Source of the DNA: Faecalibacter rhinopitheci
GTDB taxonomy: Bacteria > Bacteroidota > Bacteroidia > Flavobacteriales > Weeksellaceae
Assembly (NCBI RefSeq): GCF_015234135.1
Contig: NZ_JADGIK010000005.1
Span: forward strand, 222,216 to 286,215
Length of the DNA: 64,000 nucleotides
Direction of reading: 5' to 3'
Part shown: piece after piece, positions 54,489 to 63,919 of the stretch
Numbering within the stretch: position 1 is the stretch's first letter
How the letters are laid out: each line of letters begins with the position of its first letter
Position numbers and translations under genes: made by a program
The notes under the pieces: model-generated
What the model was told of the DNA's origin: nothing
The model's input: only the letters and a program-made list of their open reading frames with translations
Database searches by the model: none

Positions 54489-55760
54489 ATGAACATTATT
54501 GAATTAGCAAAAAAGTATTTGACTCCAGATACTATTTCAAAAGTTGCCACTGAAACTGGAGAAAAAGAGTCAAATGTAAACCGTGCAATCAGTGCGTTTC
54601 TTCCTATCATATTAGGAAGTGTAATTGATAAAAACTCAGGTACACAAGGCTTATTACATACATTAAAATCTTTTGGTGCATCTCGTGGGTTATCATCATT
54701 ATCAACACAAACAGTAGACTCTCCTATTTTATCACAATTGATTAATTCCGTATTTGGATCTAATCAATCTACGATAATTAATAAAGTTGCTGAATTTGCT
54801 GGAATCTCATCAAATTCATCTTCAAAACTATTTAACCTTACTTCAGAAGCTACATTGGGTTCTTTAGGGAAATATGCAAATGATCAAAATTTAGGAGAAA
54901 CTGAATTTTCTAATTTATTGAATACGAATAAATCTACTCTTAAGAGTTTATTACCTGCAGGATTAGGGTTAGGCGCATTAGGATTAGGTAATATTTTTGG
55001 TTCTGATAAACCTGCATTTACTTCTCCTGATCCGGTGATAGAAACTCCTTCTAGAAAAATTGAGCCTGAAAAAAAGCCTTATGTAGATCCAGTACGTTAT
55101 GATGAGCCTGAAGAAAAATCAAATATTTGGAAATGGTTACTTCCTTTACTTTTATTATTAATCGGAGGATTTTTAGTGTGGAAATATCTTCAAAAAGATG
55201 ATGGTGATGTTACAAAAACTACTACAACAGTAGACACTATGCAAGTAGATTCTGCCAATACAGTTATTTCTACTGAAACAACTACTAAAACCTATGGAGA
55301 AGTTGACTTAGACGGTGCAAAATTAAAAGCTTATCCTGGTGGTTTAGAACAACAAATTATAGATTTTATTAAATCTCCTGAGTATGCAAATTCTACAGAA
55401 GAGCAATTAAAAGATAAATGGATTAATTTTGATAACGTGAATTTTGTTTTTGGTAAAACAGATCAATTAGAAGGTGATTCTCAATTACAATTAGAGAATT
55501 TATCTCAAATTTTAAAGAAATATCCAGATGCAAAAATTAAAATTGGTGCATATACAGATAATGTTGGTAAACCAGAAGACAATAAAGCTTTATCTCAGAA
55601 ACGTGCAGATTATTTAAAATCAGCATTAGATAAACTAGGTGTTGGTTCTCAAGTTATTTCAGCTGAAGGTTATGGAGCAGAGTTTGCAACAGTTGATGCA
55701 TCAGCTTCTGATGAAGAGAGAGCAGTTGACCGCAAAATGTCTTTAAGATTTTCTAAATAA
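54489..55760 (+). CDS. DUF937 / OmpA-domain envelope protein
   Basis: A 423-residue protein. Residues about 1-165 are a DUF937 (YidB-like) helical domain rich in Ser/Asn with VNRAISAFLPIILGSVI; a charged linker then a membrane segment WKWLLPLLLLLIGGFLVW near 216-233; Thr/Ser-rich spacer; and a C-terminal OmpA-like peptidoglycan-binding domain with NVNFVFGKTDQLEGDSQLQLENLSQIL, the DNVGKPEDNKALSQKRA signature and the NVGxPxxN core. It is an inner-membrane protein that reaches the peptidoglycan. Own terminator; function unknown. Confidence 0.88.
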   Translation: MNIIELAKKYLTPDTISKVATETGEKESNVNRAISAFLPIILGSVIDKNSGTQGLLHTLKSFGASRGLSSLSTQTVDSPILSQLINSVFGSNQSTIINKVAEFAGISSNSSSKLFNLTSEATLGSLGKYANDQNLGETEFSNLLNTNKSTLKSLLPAGLGLGALGLGNIFGSDKPAFTSPDPVIETPSRKIEPEKKPYVDPVRYDEPEEKSNIWKWLLPLLLLLIGGFLVWKYLQKDDGDVTKTTTTVDTMQVDSANTVISTETTTKTYGEVDLDGAKLKAYPGGLEQQIIDFIKSPEYANSTEEQLKDKWINFDNVNFVFGKTDQLEGDSQLQLENLSQILKKYPDAKIKIGAYTDNVGKPEDNKALSQKRADYLKSALDKLGVGSQVISAEGYGAEFATVDASASDEERAVDRKMSLRFSK

Positions 55761-55781
55761 TATATAATTAAATAACATTCT

Positions 55782-55823
55782 AAAAAATAAGGAGTAATAC
55801 AATTGTATTACTCCTTATTTTTT
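55782..55823 (+). terminator. 42-bp perfect palindromic terminator
   Basis: Bases 55782-55802 are the exact reverse complement of 55803-55823, with no spacer, A-run at left and T-run at right. Confidence 0.85.
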
Positions 55824-55882
55824 TATTAAAATTTTCATTAGTTAAAGTATATGATTACAAACAATTAATATCTTTGCACACT

Positions 55883-57013
55883 ATGAAATTTTCAATCGAT
55901 AAAAAAGACGAATTTTCAAAGGCAAGAGCTGGTGTTTTAGAAACTGATCACGGTACTATACAAACTCCAATCTTTATGCCTGTGGGGACAGTTGGGACAG
56001 TAAAATCTGTGCATCAACGTGAATTAGAAGAAGATATTAAAGCACAAATTATCTTAGGAAATACGTATCATTTATACTTACGTCCAGGAACAGACATTCT
56101 TCATAAAGCTGGGGGGTTACACCAATTTATGAATTGGCAAAAACCTATCTTAACAGATTCTGGAGGATTCCAAGTATTCTCTTTGGCATCAAGCAGAAAA
56201 AAATCTGAGGAAGGAGTACGTTTCAAATCGCATATAGATGGTTCTTATCATATGTTTACGCCAGAGAAATCAATGGAAATCCAGCGTTATATTGGTGCAG
56301 ATATATTTATGGCCTTTGACGAATTAACTGGTATTCCTGCCAAATATCATGATGCAAAACGTGCTATGCATGTAACTCATCGTTGGTTAGAACGTTGTAG
56401 AACATGGCTTAATAATAATCCTGAGTATTATGGCCATAAACAATCTTTATTTCCAATCGTTCAAGGAAATGATTTTAAAGATTTACGTCAAGAATCTGCA
56501 AAGTATATATCAGATTTTGGTGCTGAAGGTAATGCCATTGGAGGTTTATCTGTTGGTGAACCAGAACCTGTAATGTATGAGATGACTGATATTGTTACAG
56601 AAATATTACCACAAGACAAACCTCGTTACCTAATGGGTGTAGGAACTCCATGGAATATTATAGAATGTATTGCCTTAGGTGTAGATATGTTTGACTGTGT
56701 GATGCCTACTCGTAATGCTAGAAATGGAATGTTATTTACATGGAATGGTGTTATGAATATGAAAAATGCTAAATGGAAAGATTGTTATGAACCATTAGAT
56801 GAGTCTGGTACAAGTTATGTAGATAGCTATTATAGTAAAGCTTATGTAAGACATTTATTTAATGCACAAGAATCGTTAGGTAAGCAGATTGCTTCTATTC
56901 ATAATTTAGCCTTTTACTTAGATTTGGTTAGAGTAGCAAGAGAACATATATTAGCTGGAGATTTCACTCAATGGAAAGAACAAATTCTTCCACAACTTAA
57001 ACAACGTCTATAG
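55883..57013 (+). CDS. tgt: Queuine tRNA-ribosyltransferase, zinc-site-less form
   Basis: A 376-residue enzyme that swaps G34 for a 7-deazaguanine base in GUN-anticodon tRNAs. ATG 55883 is used rather than an upstream TTG. Catalytic landmarks DSGGFQVFSLA, the Asp in GVDMFDCVMPTRNARNG and the GGLSVGEP loop are intact. The zinc motif CxCxxC that precedes YSxAYxRHL is replaced by G309, S311 and D314, so three of the four zinc ligands are missing (His340 remains). TATCTTTG at 55869-55876 would place transcription start almost at the ATG. The next gene starts 2 bases after the stop. Confidence 0.93.
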   Translation: MKFSIDKKDEFSKARAGVLETDHGTIQTPIFMPVGTVGTVKSVHQRELEEDIKAQIILGNTYHLYLRPGTDILHKAGGLHQFMNWQKPILTDSGGFQVFSLASSRKKSEEGVRFKSHIDGSYHMFTPEKSMEIQRYIGADIFMAFDELTGIPAKYHDAKRAMHVTHRWLERCRTWLNNNPEYYGHKQSLFPIVQGNDFKDLRQESAKYISDFGAEGNAIGGLSVGEPEPVMYEMTDIVTEILPQDKPRYLMGVGTPWNIIECIALGVDMFDCVMPTRNARNGMLFTWNGVMNMKNAKWKDCYEPLDESGTSYVDSYYSKAYVRHLFNAQESLGKQIASIHNLAFYLDLVRVAREHILAGDFTQWKEQILPQLKQRL

Positions 57014-57014
57014 T

Positions 57015-58109
57015 TTGAAAATTATTGATAAATACATCGTTAAGAATTTTGTTAGTACATTTATCTTTATGGTGCTAATACTTTCCTCTATTGCAATTAT
57101 TATAGATTTAAGTCAGAAATTAGCCCGTATTAATGATAGTGGTTCTACAGCAACAGAAGCCTTATTATATTTTTATCCATTCTGGGGGATTTGGGTAGTA
57201 AATACTTTTCTTCCTATTGCCGTTTTTATAACTGTTATTTATTTTACTTCTCGTTTAACGGATTTAACAGAACTAGTCGCAATCCAAGCAGGTGGAATAA
57301 GTTTTTACCGTATAACAAAACCTTATATTTGGGTATCGTTATTCTTAGCAGGTTCAGCAATGTTAATGAATAATTTTGTTTTACCATGGGCTAACGTTAA
57401 AAAAAATGCATACCAATACGAACATTTACTAAATTCAACTAAAAAGGAAGAATATTATAAAAGACAACGTGTTGGATCACAAATTTCACCAAACGAATAT
57501 GTTTTTATTGATAGTTATGATCGTGTAGAAAGATTAGGAAATTCATTTACCTATCAAAAATTTGATTCAGTTGTATTAAAAGAACAAATTATTGCATCTG
57601 CTTTTGATTGGAATGAAGAAAAGAAAGCATACGAATTAAGAAATGTATATGTACGCCAAATTAATCCAGATAATACAGAAAAATTAGAATATCATCCTAA
57701 TTTGACAAAAAAACTAGCTGCTACACCCGATGAAATATTACCAGAAGGATATGTAGCTGAAACAATGAATACTTTCGAATTGAAAAAATTTATTGATAGT
57801 CAAATACAAAAAGGATCAGCAAATGTAAATGCATATCAAAATGAATTAAACTCTCGTTTAGCAAATCCATTTTCTACGATAATTCTTACTATTCTTGCCT
57901 TATCGTTATCCTCACAAAAACGACGTGGAGGTATCGGAATTAATTTAGCAATCGGAATTACACTCGCATTTATATATATATTCTTTTCACAAATCACATC
58001 GACTTTTTCTGAAAAAGGATTTGTATCTCCATTAGTTGCATCATGGATCCCGAATATAATTTTCGGTCTACTCACATTAGTTTTATACATAAAAAGAGCA
58101 AGATCTTAA
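57015..58109 (+). CDS. LptF/LptG family permease
   Basis: A 364-residue inner-membrane protein of the YjgP/YjgQ family, which with LptB pumps lipopolysaccharide from the inner membrane. N-terminal IDKYIVKNFVSTFIFMVLILSSIAIIIDLSQKL and a large periplasmic domain (about 125-280) followed by three C-terminal membrane segments are typical. The start codon is TTG at 57015, right after the tgt stop. Only one LptF/G-type gene is present in the window. Confidence 0.9.
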   Translation: MKIIDKYIVKNFVSTFIFMVLILSSIAIIIDLSQKLARINDSGSTATEALLYFYPFWGIWVVNTFLPIAVFITVIYFTSRLTDLTELVAIQAGGISFYRITKPYIWVSLFLAGSAMLMNNFVLPWANVKKNAYQYEHLLNSTKKEEYYKRQRVGSQISPNEYVFIDSYDRVERLGNSFTYQKFDSVVLKEQIIASAFDWNEEKKAYELRNVYVRQINPDNTEKLEYHPNLTKKLAATPDEILPEGYVAETMNTFELKKFIDSQIQKGSANVNAYQNELNSRLANPFSTIILTILALSLSSQKRRGGIGINLAIGITLAFIYIFFSQITSTFSEKGFVSPLVASWIPNIIFGLLTLVLYIKRARS

Positions 58110-58120
58110 TATACATATCA

Positions 58121-58150
58121 AAGCTGTTTTCTAAGAAAACAGCTTTTTTT
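58121..58150 (+). terminator. Terminator after the tgt-lpt operon
   Basis: 11-bp perfect stem AAGCTGTTTTC, 3-nt loop, T-run. Confidence 0.85.
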
Positions 58151-58284
58151 ATACATCTAATTCATTTTCATATCAAAAGTTTTAAAAAACTTTGGTTACA
58201 ATAGTGCAGTTCTTGCCTCAATAATTTTTACAACTACATAGTTTTACGTAATTTTGCCTCTTTAATTAATCGTATAAAGGCACA

Positions 58285-60207
58285 ATGATAAATGTATCTC
58301 TTCCCGATGGAAGCGTAAGACAGTATGAGAGTGGCATTACTCCTATGGGAGTTGCTCAAAGCATTAGCGAAGGTTTAGCGCGTAATGTTATTTCTGCATT
58401 GGTAAATGATAAACAAGTAGAGGTTACAACCCCTATTACTGAAGATGCTACGATCAAATTGTTAACCTGGAACGACGATTTAGGAAAACAAGCATTTTGG
58501 CATTCTTCTGCTCACTTACTAGCACAGGCAATCGTAGAATTTTATCCTCAAGCAAAATTAACAATCGGACCATCAATAGAAAATGGTTTTTATTATGATG
58601 TTGATTTTGGTGATGAGAAATTTACAGAAGCTGATTTTGCTAAGGTGGAAAAAGCAATGTTAGAAAATGCTAAAAAGAAAGCAGAATTTAAATTATATCC
58701 AGTTTCTAAAGCAGAAGCATTAGAAACATATAAAGATAATGAATACAAAACTGAATTAATTTCTAACCTAACAGACGGAGAAATTACATTTTGTACTCAC
58801 GATAACTTCACAGACTTATGTCGTGGAGGTCACATCCCACACACAGGAATTGTAAAAGCTGCGAAAATTTTAAACGTAGCTGGAGCATACTGGAGAGGTG
58901 ATGAAAAAAATAAAATGTTAACTCGCGTCTACGGAATCACTTTCCCAAAACAAAAAGACTTAACAGATTACTTAACTTTATTAGAAGAAGCTAAAAAACG
59001 TGATCACCGTAAATTAGGAAAAGAATTAGGTTTCTTTGCTTTCTCTGAAAAAGTTGGGCAAGGTTTACCATTATGGTTACCAAAAGGAGCATCTTTAAGA
59101 AGAAAATTAGAGAACTTCTTATTAAAACAACAAACTCGTTTAGGGTACGAAATGGTAATTACACCACATATTGGTCAAAAAGAATTATATGTTACTTCTG
59201 GTCACTATGCAAAATATGGTGCGGATTCATTCCAACCAATTCATACACCAAACGAAGGAGAAGAATTTTTATTAAAACCAATGAACTGTCCACACCACTG
59301 TGAGATTTATAAAACTTCACAATGGTCTTACCGCGATTTACCAAAACGTTATGCAGAATTCGGAACTGTATATCGCTACGAGCAATCAGGAGAATTACAT
59401 GGGTTAACTCGTGTACGTGGATTTACTCAAGACGATGCTCACATTTTCTGTACACCGGATCAATTATTAGAAGAATTTAAAAAAGTAATTGATTTAGTAT
59501 TGTACGTTTTCAGAAACTTAGGATTTGATAACTACTCAGCTCAAATTTCTTTACGTGATCCTGAAAATAAAGAAAAATACATTGGTTCTGATGAAAATTG
59601 GGCGAAAGCTGAACAAGCAATTATGACAGCTGCTGCAGAAAAAGAATTACCTACAGTCGTAGAATACGGAGAAGCTGCATTCTATGGACCTAAGTTAGAC
59701 TTTATGGTGAAAGATGCATTGGGACGTAAATGGCAATTAGGAACAATCCAAGTGGATTATAATTTACCAGAACGTTTTGATTTAAATTACACAGGAGCAG
59801 ATAATGAGAAACACAGACCTGTAATGATTCACCGTGCACCATTCGGTTCTATGGAACGTTTCATTGCAATCTTATTAGAAAATACAGCAGGAAATTTACC
59901 ACTTTGGCTAACACCAGACTTATACACTATTTTACCAATTAGCGAAAAATATGTGGAATATGGAGAAAAAGTATTAAATTTGCTTGCTGAAGAAGAAATT
60001 AACGGATTGATTGACAGTAGAAATGAGAAAACTGGAAAGAAAATTCGTGATGCCGAAATGAAGAAGATTCCTTTTATGCTAGTCATAGGAGAAAAAGAAG
60101 CAGAAAATGGTACAATTTCTGTGCGTAGACACGGAGAAGGTGATCTTGGTGAAATGACTGTAGAGGAATTTATCAATTTCATTAAAAAAGAAACAAAATT
60201 AAAATAA
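58285..60207 (+). CDS. thrS: Threonyl-tRNA synthetase
   Basis: A 640-residue class II synthetase. TGS domain about 1-60, editing domain about 65-225 with [10 protein letters not shown] and the C/H zinc-like ligands in [11 protein letters not shown], catalytic core about 240-535 with [10 protein letters not shown], the zinc cysteine in [10 protein letters not shown], the [13 protein letters not shown] motif 2 and [17 protein letters not shown] motif 3, and anticodon-binding domain about 540-640. TAATTTTG at 58249-58256 may be its -7 box. Upstream of infC with 17 bases. Confidence 0.97.
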   Translation: MINVSLPDGSVRQYESGITPMGVAQSISEGLARNVISALVNDKQVEVTTPITEDATIKLLTWNDDLGKQAFWHSSAHLLAQAIVEFYPQAKLTIGPSIENGFYYDVDFGDEKFTEADFAKVEKAMLENAKKKAEFKLYPVSKAEALETYKDNEYKTELISNLTDGEITFCTHDNFTDLCRGGHIPHTGIVKAAKILNVAGAYWRGDEKNKMLTRVYGITFPKQKDLTDYLTLLEEAKKRDHRKLGKELGFFAFSEKVGQGLPLWLPKGASLRRKLENFLLKQQTRLGYEMVITPHIGQKELYVTSGHYAKYGADSFQPIHTPNEGEEFLLKPMNCPHHCEIYKTSQWSYRDLPKRYAEFGTVYRYEQSGELHGLTRVRGFTQDDAHIFCTPDQLLEEFKKVIDLVLYVFRNLGFDNYSAQISLRDPENKEKYIGSDENWAKAEQAIMTAAAEKELPTVVEYGEAAFYGPKLDFMVKDALGRKWQLGTIQVDYNLPERFDLNYTGADNEKHRPVMIHRAPFGSMERFIAILLENTAGNLPLWLTPDLYTILPISEKYVEYGEKVLNLLAEEEINGLIDSRNEKTGKKIRDAEMKKIPFMLVIGEKEAENGTISVRRHGEGDLGEMTVEEFINFIKKETKLK

Positions 60208-60224
60208 TTTAAAAACAGAATACT

Positions 60225-60776
60225 ATCGCAATTAGAAGAAAAGGCGGCAGAGGACCAGCCAGAGTAATTAAGGAAGATCAACACAAGATCAATGATAAGA
60301 TTGACGCGCAAGAAGTGCGTGTTGTCGGAGAAGGCATAGAAGCTGGAGTATATCCAATTGCTAAAGCTAAAGAATTGGCACAAGAACAAGGTTTAGATTT
60401 AGTAATGATCAGTGAAAAGGCCATTCCACCTGTTTGTCGTGTCGTAGAGTATAAAAAATTCTTGTACGAACAAAAGAAAAAAGAGAAAGAATTAAAAGCT
60501 AAACAACAAAAAGTTGTCGTTAAAGAAATTCGTTTTGGTCCTCAAACTGATGATCATGATTATGAATTTAAAAGACGTCATGCTAAAGCTTTCTTAGAAG
60601 AAGGATCAAAATTGAAAGCGTATGTTTTCTTTAAAGGTCGTTCAATCATCTTTAAAGATCAAGGTGAAATTTTATTATTACGTTTAGCTCAAGAACTTGA
60701 AGAAGTTGGAAAAGTTGAACAAATGCCTAAGTTAGAAGGTAAAAGAATGATTATGATGATGGGTCCTAAAAAGTAA
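60225..60776 (+). CDS. infC: Translation initiation factor IF-3 with non-canonical start codon
   Basis: The frame is open from 60213 and encodes the full IF-3 N-domain upstream of the first ATG/GTG/TTG-like codons: ATC at 60225 opens a family-like [13 protein letters not shown] start, then [34 protein letters not shown]-3 is 183 residues from there. An ATT two codons later is an alternative start. AUU/AUC starts are used by infC for autoregulation (IF-3 rejects non-canonical starts). C-domain residues include [17 protein letters not shown]. In the operon thrS-infC-rpmI-rplT. Confidence 0.9.
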   Translation: MAIRRKGGRGPARVIKEDQHKINDKIDAQEVRVVGEGIEAGVYPIAKAKELAQEQGLDLVMISEKAIPPVCRVVEYKKFLYEQKKKEKELKAKQQKVVVKEIRFGPQTDDHDYEFKRRHAKAFLEEGSKLKAYVFFKGRSIIFKDQGEILLLRLAQELEEVGKVEQMPKLEGKRMIMMMGPKK

Positions 60777-60836
60777 TTTTTAGGCTTATCTCAAAAAAAT
60801 ATAAAAACGTTTTAATTTTAAATACAATTTGTAATC

Positions 60837-61034
60837 ATGCCAAAATTAAAAACTAAATCTGGAGCGAAAAAACGTTTCAAATTAACAGGAACAGGTAAAA
60901 TTAAAAGAAAACATGCTTTTAAAAGCCACATCCTAACAAAAAAGGAAACTAAACAAAAGAGAAATTTAACTCAAACTGGTTTAGTTGACAAAGCTGATGT
61001 TCATTCAGTAAAACAACAATTAAGATTAAAATAA
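60837..61034 (+). CDS. rpmI: 50S ribosomal protein L35
   Basis: A 65-residue basic protein with the L35 pattern [33 protein letters not shown]. Third gene of the thrS-infC-rpmI-rplT cluster, a conserved order across bacteria. A hairpin with a GAAA loop overlaps its stop codon. Confidence 0.97.
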   Translation: MPKLKTKSGAKKRFKLTGTGKIKRKHAFKSHILTKKETKQKRNLTQTGLVDKADVHSVKQQLRLK

Positions 61035-61112
61035 GAAGAAATTCTTATTTGGTTTATTAATTAAACTTTAACCCTGTAGATGGGCCTTAAAGTAGATTTT
61101 AGGTCTCGCCCA
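61029..61112 (+). promoter_or_regulatory. Structured RNA between rpmI and rplT, candidate L20 autoregulatory leader
   Basis: Two stem-loops: (a) 61029-61050, 9-bp stem AAATAAGAA with a GAAA tetraloop over the rpmI stop; (b) 61081-61112, outer pairs TGGG with CCCA and inner pairs CCTTAAA with TTTTAGG (one T-T mismatch), separated by an asymmetric internal loop TCTCG. The second ends 21 bases before the rplT ATG. Such bulged helices resemble the rRNA site bound by L20. Assignment is inference. Confidence 0.55.
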
Positions 61113-61132
61113 CTTCAAAAAAATTAAAAATT

Positions 61133-61477
61133 ATGCCAAGATCAGTAAATGCTGTAGCGTCAAGAGCGCGTAGAAAAAAAGTTTTAAAACTTGCTAAAGG
61201 ATATTTCGGAAGACGTAAAAACGTTTGGACTGTTGCTAAAAATGCAGTAGAAAAAGGTTTAGTTTACGCTTACCGTGATAGACGTCAAAAGAAAAGAAAT
61301 TTCCGTGCGTTATGGATTTTAAGAATCAACGCAGGTGCAAGATTACACGGAATGTCTTATTCTCAATTCATGGGAGCTGCTAAAAAGGCTGGAATCGAGT
61401 TAAACCGTAAAGTATTAGCGGATTTAGCAATGAACCACCCAGAAGCTTTCAAAGCAATCGTAGAAAAAGTAAAATAA
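61133..61477 (+). CDS. rplT: 50S ribosomal protein L20
   Basis: A 114-residue basic protein with the L20 pattern [67 protein letters not shown]. It binds 23S rRNA early in 50S assembly and represses its own operon in other bacteria. Ends the cluster before a strong terminator. Confidence 0.97.
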   Translation: MPRSVNAVASRARRKKVLKLAKGYFGRRKNVWTVAKNAVEKGLVYAYRDRRQKKRNFRALWILRINAGARLHGMSYSQFMGAAKKAGIELNRKVLADLAMNHPEAFKAIVEKVK

Positions 61478-61506
61478 TTTAAACATTATAAATTAAAACG
61501 TTTTAA

Positions 61507-61533
61507 AACTTGGCTTTTGCCAAGTTTTTTTTT
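61507..61533 (+). terminator. Terminator after rplT
   Basis: Perfect 8-bp stem AACTTGGC with a TTTT loop and nine T residues. Confidence 0.9.
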
Positions 61534-61569
61534 ATCCTTACTTTTGGTTAAACACCAATTTTTACTTAC

Positions 61570-62235
61570 ATGGATAAAAAGGATTTAATCCAACGAATTT
61601 GGCCTTTCTTTATAGTCTTCTTTCTATATACATTTATTTCCTCTGCCATGATTCAGTATTTTGGCAGAAATCAATTACATTTATTTATAAATAAATTTCA
61701 CACTCCAGTTTTAGACTATTTTTTTAGATATTATACTGATTTTGGAACCACAGGTTTATTAATTATTCTTAGTATATATATTGTTTGGAAATCAAATTGG
61801 ATCACTCTTGGTTATTTAATTATTACAGAAATTATAGCATCAATACCAAGTGTATTTACAAAAAAATACTTTTTTAAGCACGTTCATCGTCCATCCTACT
61901 ATTTTCATCAGAATAATATTGAATTACACCTGATTGAAGGTGCTAAACTTCAAATTCCATATACATTTCCATCCGGACATACTTTATTAGCTGTAATCAT
62001 CGCTATGACATTATGTACTATGACAAATAAGCGTGGATTACAATTTATATTTGCCTTACATTTTCCATTAATTGCATATAGTAGGATGTATTTGTCAAAA
62101 CATTTTGCGATAGATACAATTGGAGGTGCAACTTTAGGATTTTTCACCTTTATATTCGTATATTATTGTTTAAATAATTTAAATATCCAATTCAAATTTC
62201 AACCTATATATAAGCGCAATGATAACAGAAACTAA
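61570..62235 (+). CDS. PAP2-family membrane phosphatase
   Basis: A 221-residue inner-membrane phosphatase with about five to six membrane segments. The lipid-phosphatase motifs are KKYFFKHVHRPSYYF (KxxxxxxRP), TFPSGHTLL (PSGH) and YSRMYLSKHFAIDTIGG (SRxxxxxHxxxD). It may act on undecaprenyl-pyrophosphate, phosphatidate or phosphatidylglycerol-phosphate. Overlaps the omega-amidase gene by 17 bases. Confidence 0.9.
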   Translation: MDKKDLIQRIWPFFIVFFLYTFISSAMIQYFGRNQLHLFINKFHTPVLDYFFRYYTDFGTTGLLIILSIYIVWKSNWITLGYLIITEIIASIPSVFTKKYFFKHVHRPSYYFHQNNIELHLIEGAKLQIPYTFPSGHTLLAVIIAMTLCTMTNKRGLQFIFALHFPLIAYSRMYLSKHFAIDTIGGATLGFFTFIFVYYCLNNLNIQFKFQPIYKRNDNRN

Positions 62236-63007
62236 ATCTAAACTAAGAATAAGTTTAATAGAGTATGATGTAGTTTGGGAAGATGCTAAAGCTAATCATC
62301 AATATTTGGATGAATTATTACTAAATCATAAGTCAGATATCGTTTTACTGCCTGAAATGTTTGCTTCTGGATTTTCAATGTCTGTAGACAAAATTGGAGA
62401 AAAACCATTTGGTCCTACATTCGAATGGATGCAGCAAAAAGCTAATCTAATGAATTGTGCAATTGCAGGTAGTGTTTCTACATTAGAAGGAAATAAATAT
62501 TACAACCGTTTTTATTTCGTAAGTCCTAATAATGGAATATATATCTACGATAAAAAACATTTATTTAGCTATGGAAAAGAAGCAGAAGTATATTCTGCGG
62601 GAGACAAAATTGTTACTATAGATTATAAAGGTTGGAAAATTCGACCTATTGTATGTTATGATTTAAGATTTCCGGTATGGATTCGAAATACGGAAGAAAA
62701 TCCTTATGACTTATTATTATGTAATGCAAGCTGGCCAAAAGCTCGTAGAGAGGCTTGGATTTCGCTTCTAAAGGCAAGATCTATTGAAAATATGTCCTAT
62801 GTTGCTGGAGTTAATAGAAAGGGTATAGATGGCTATAATCTGGAATATAAAGGAGACTCACATCTATTCGATACGTTAGGAGATGATCTAGTAATGATTA
62901 ATAATCATCCTGAGATATTACAATTCGAAATAGATAAAGAAAAGCAAGATAAAACACGTCTACATTTTAATTTCTTAAATGATCGAGATTCATTTTATTT
63001 TGGATAA
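62219..63007 (+). CDS. Carbon-nitrogen hydrolase, omega-amidase (YafV) type
   Basis: A 262-residue nitrilase-superfamily enzyme with the Glu-Lys-Cys triad: VLLPEMFASGFSM (Glu), YDKKHLFSYG (Lys) and RPIVCYDLRFPVW (Cys). The SM after the Glu and the overall pattern match omega-amidases that hydrolyse 2-oxoglutaramate or 2-oxosuccinamate, useful for methionine-cycle transamination. It begins 17 bases inside the PAP2 gene. Plausible link to methionine salvage is inference. Confidence 0.87.
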   Translation: MITETKSKLRISLIEYDVVWEDAKANHQYLDELLLNHKSDIVLLPEMFASGFSMSVDKIGEKPFGPTFEWMQQKANLMNCAIAGSVSTLEGNKYYNRFYFVSPNNGIYIYDKKHLFSYGKEAEVYSAGDKIVTIDYKGWKIRPIVCYDLRFPVWIRNTEENPYDLLLCNASWPKARREAWISLLKARSIENMSYVAGVNRKGIDGYNLEYKGDSHLFDTLGDDLVMINNHPEILQFEIDKEKQDKTRLHFNFLNDRDSFYFG

Positions 63008-63875
63008 TTTTATAAAAATTCCTTCTGGTTAAGAATAGTTTTTTTAGAAACTATTTTAAATCTGACTACAAATTAATTTACTATATATACTCAGTATTCG
63101 TTAATTATATATCAATATCTTTTATAAGTTATTACAAAAAAATGCTATTTACAGTTCTAAATTAAAATAAAGAAAGATTTCTAATAATTAAAAAGAATAT
63201 CAATTGTAGAAGTTAGAACTTAAACAGAGGTTAGAATAAGAATACATTCTACAAGAAGCTAACCTTAATATAAATTAAAATTAGGAATAAAATAAACTAC
63301 AGAGATTTTACTTGATCACTCGTTCACATATTCGCTTTTTCACTATTTAACCTATTAACATACCAGTTTAATCCGGGCGTTAAGAAAAAGAAAGATAAAG
63401 TAATTTAAACTAACTATAGAAGGGATCACGATTTAAATAGAGATATACAAAATCAATATCTATGTATTAGAATTAAGTTCACTTCTTCAAAACTTCTCTA
63501 ATCGGCCTATAAGTCTATAACGTTAAAAAATGAAATAGAATGGAGGATAAGAAAGATTTAGCGAGCGACAGCGAGGCATTTAAATCTTTCCCGCAATGAA
63601 ATTTAATTTTAGTTAAATAGATTTGAAGCCTTGATTTTTTTGGTTCCTTTTTCATCAAGGAAAAAAGAACATCTAAATAGAAAAATATTCTTCAGTAAAT
63701 TATATTCCAAAGCTTATTAAGCTTCTCCTTTCAAATTCAAATGTTTTGTGTCAAGACAAAAATGAACATAATTATTATAAAATGAATATTTACTTTTTAA
63801 AACAAGTTTACTCGATTAATCGTTCACCTGTTCACAAATAACAAGTTCCCTTGTCCCTATAAAAGTTTAGGGCAT
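63008..63875. other. 868-base noncoding region with inverted repeats
   Basis: No coding ORF. It holds a hairpin at 63228-63265 (AGGTTAG/CTAACCT), a 10-bp perfect inverted repeat at 63551-63590 around a G/A-rich GCGAGCGACAGCGAG core, and two related palindromic pieces at 63629-63670 and 63744-63766. It may hold the remnant of a dispersed repeat family upstream of, or downstream of, the rRNA operon. Confidence 0.6.
63551..63590. repeat. Inverted repeat with GCGAGCGACAGCGAG core
   Basis: GAAAGATTTA (63551-63560) and its exact complement TAAATCTTTC (63581-63590) enclose a 20-base core. Locally GC-rich in an A+T-rich background. Confidence 0.6.
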
Positions 63876-63909
63876 AAAAAAAGCCCAATCTAATTAAAGA
63901 TTGAGCTTT
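63876..63909 (-). terminator. rRNA operon terminator
   Basis: On the minus strand AAAGCTCAATCT and AGATTGGGCTTT pair (one G-U), 6-nt loop, then T-run. It follows the 5S rRNA end at once. Confidence 0.85.
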
Positions 63910-63919
63910 GTTATAAAGA

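Noticed and set aside
59829..60389. 186-codon minus-strand ORF across the end of thrS and start of infC
   Set aside because: Antisense shadow of thrS/infC, both full length on the plus strand.
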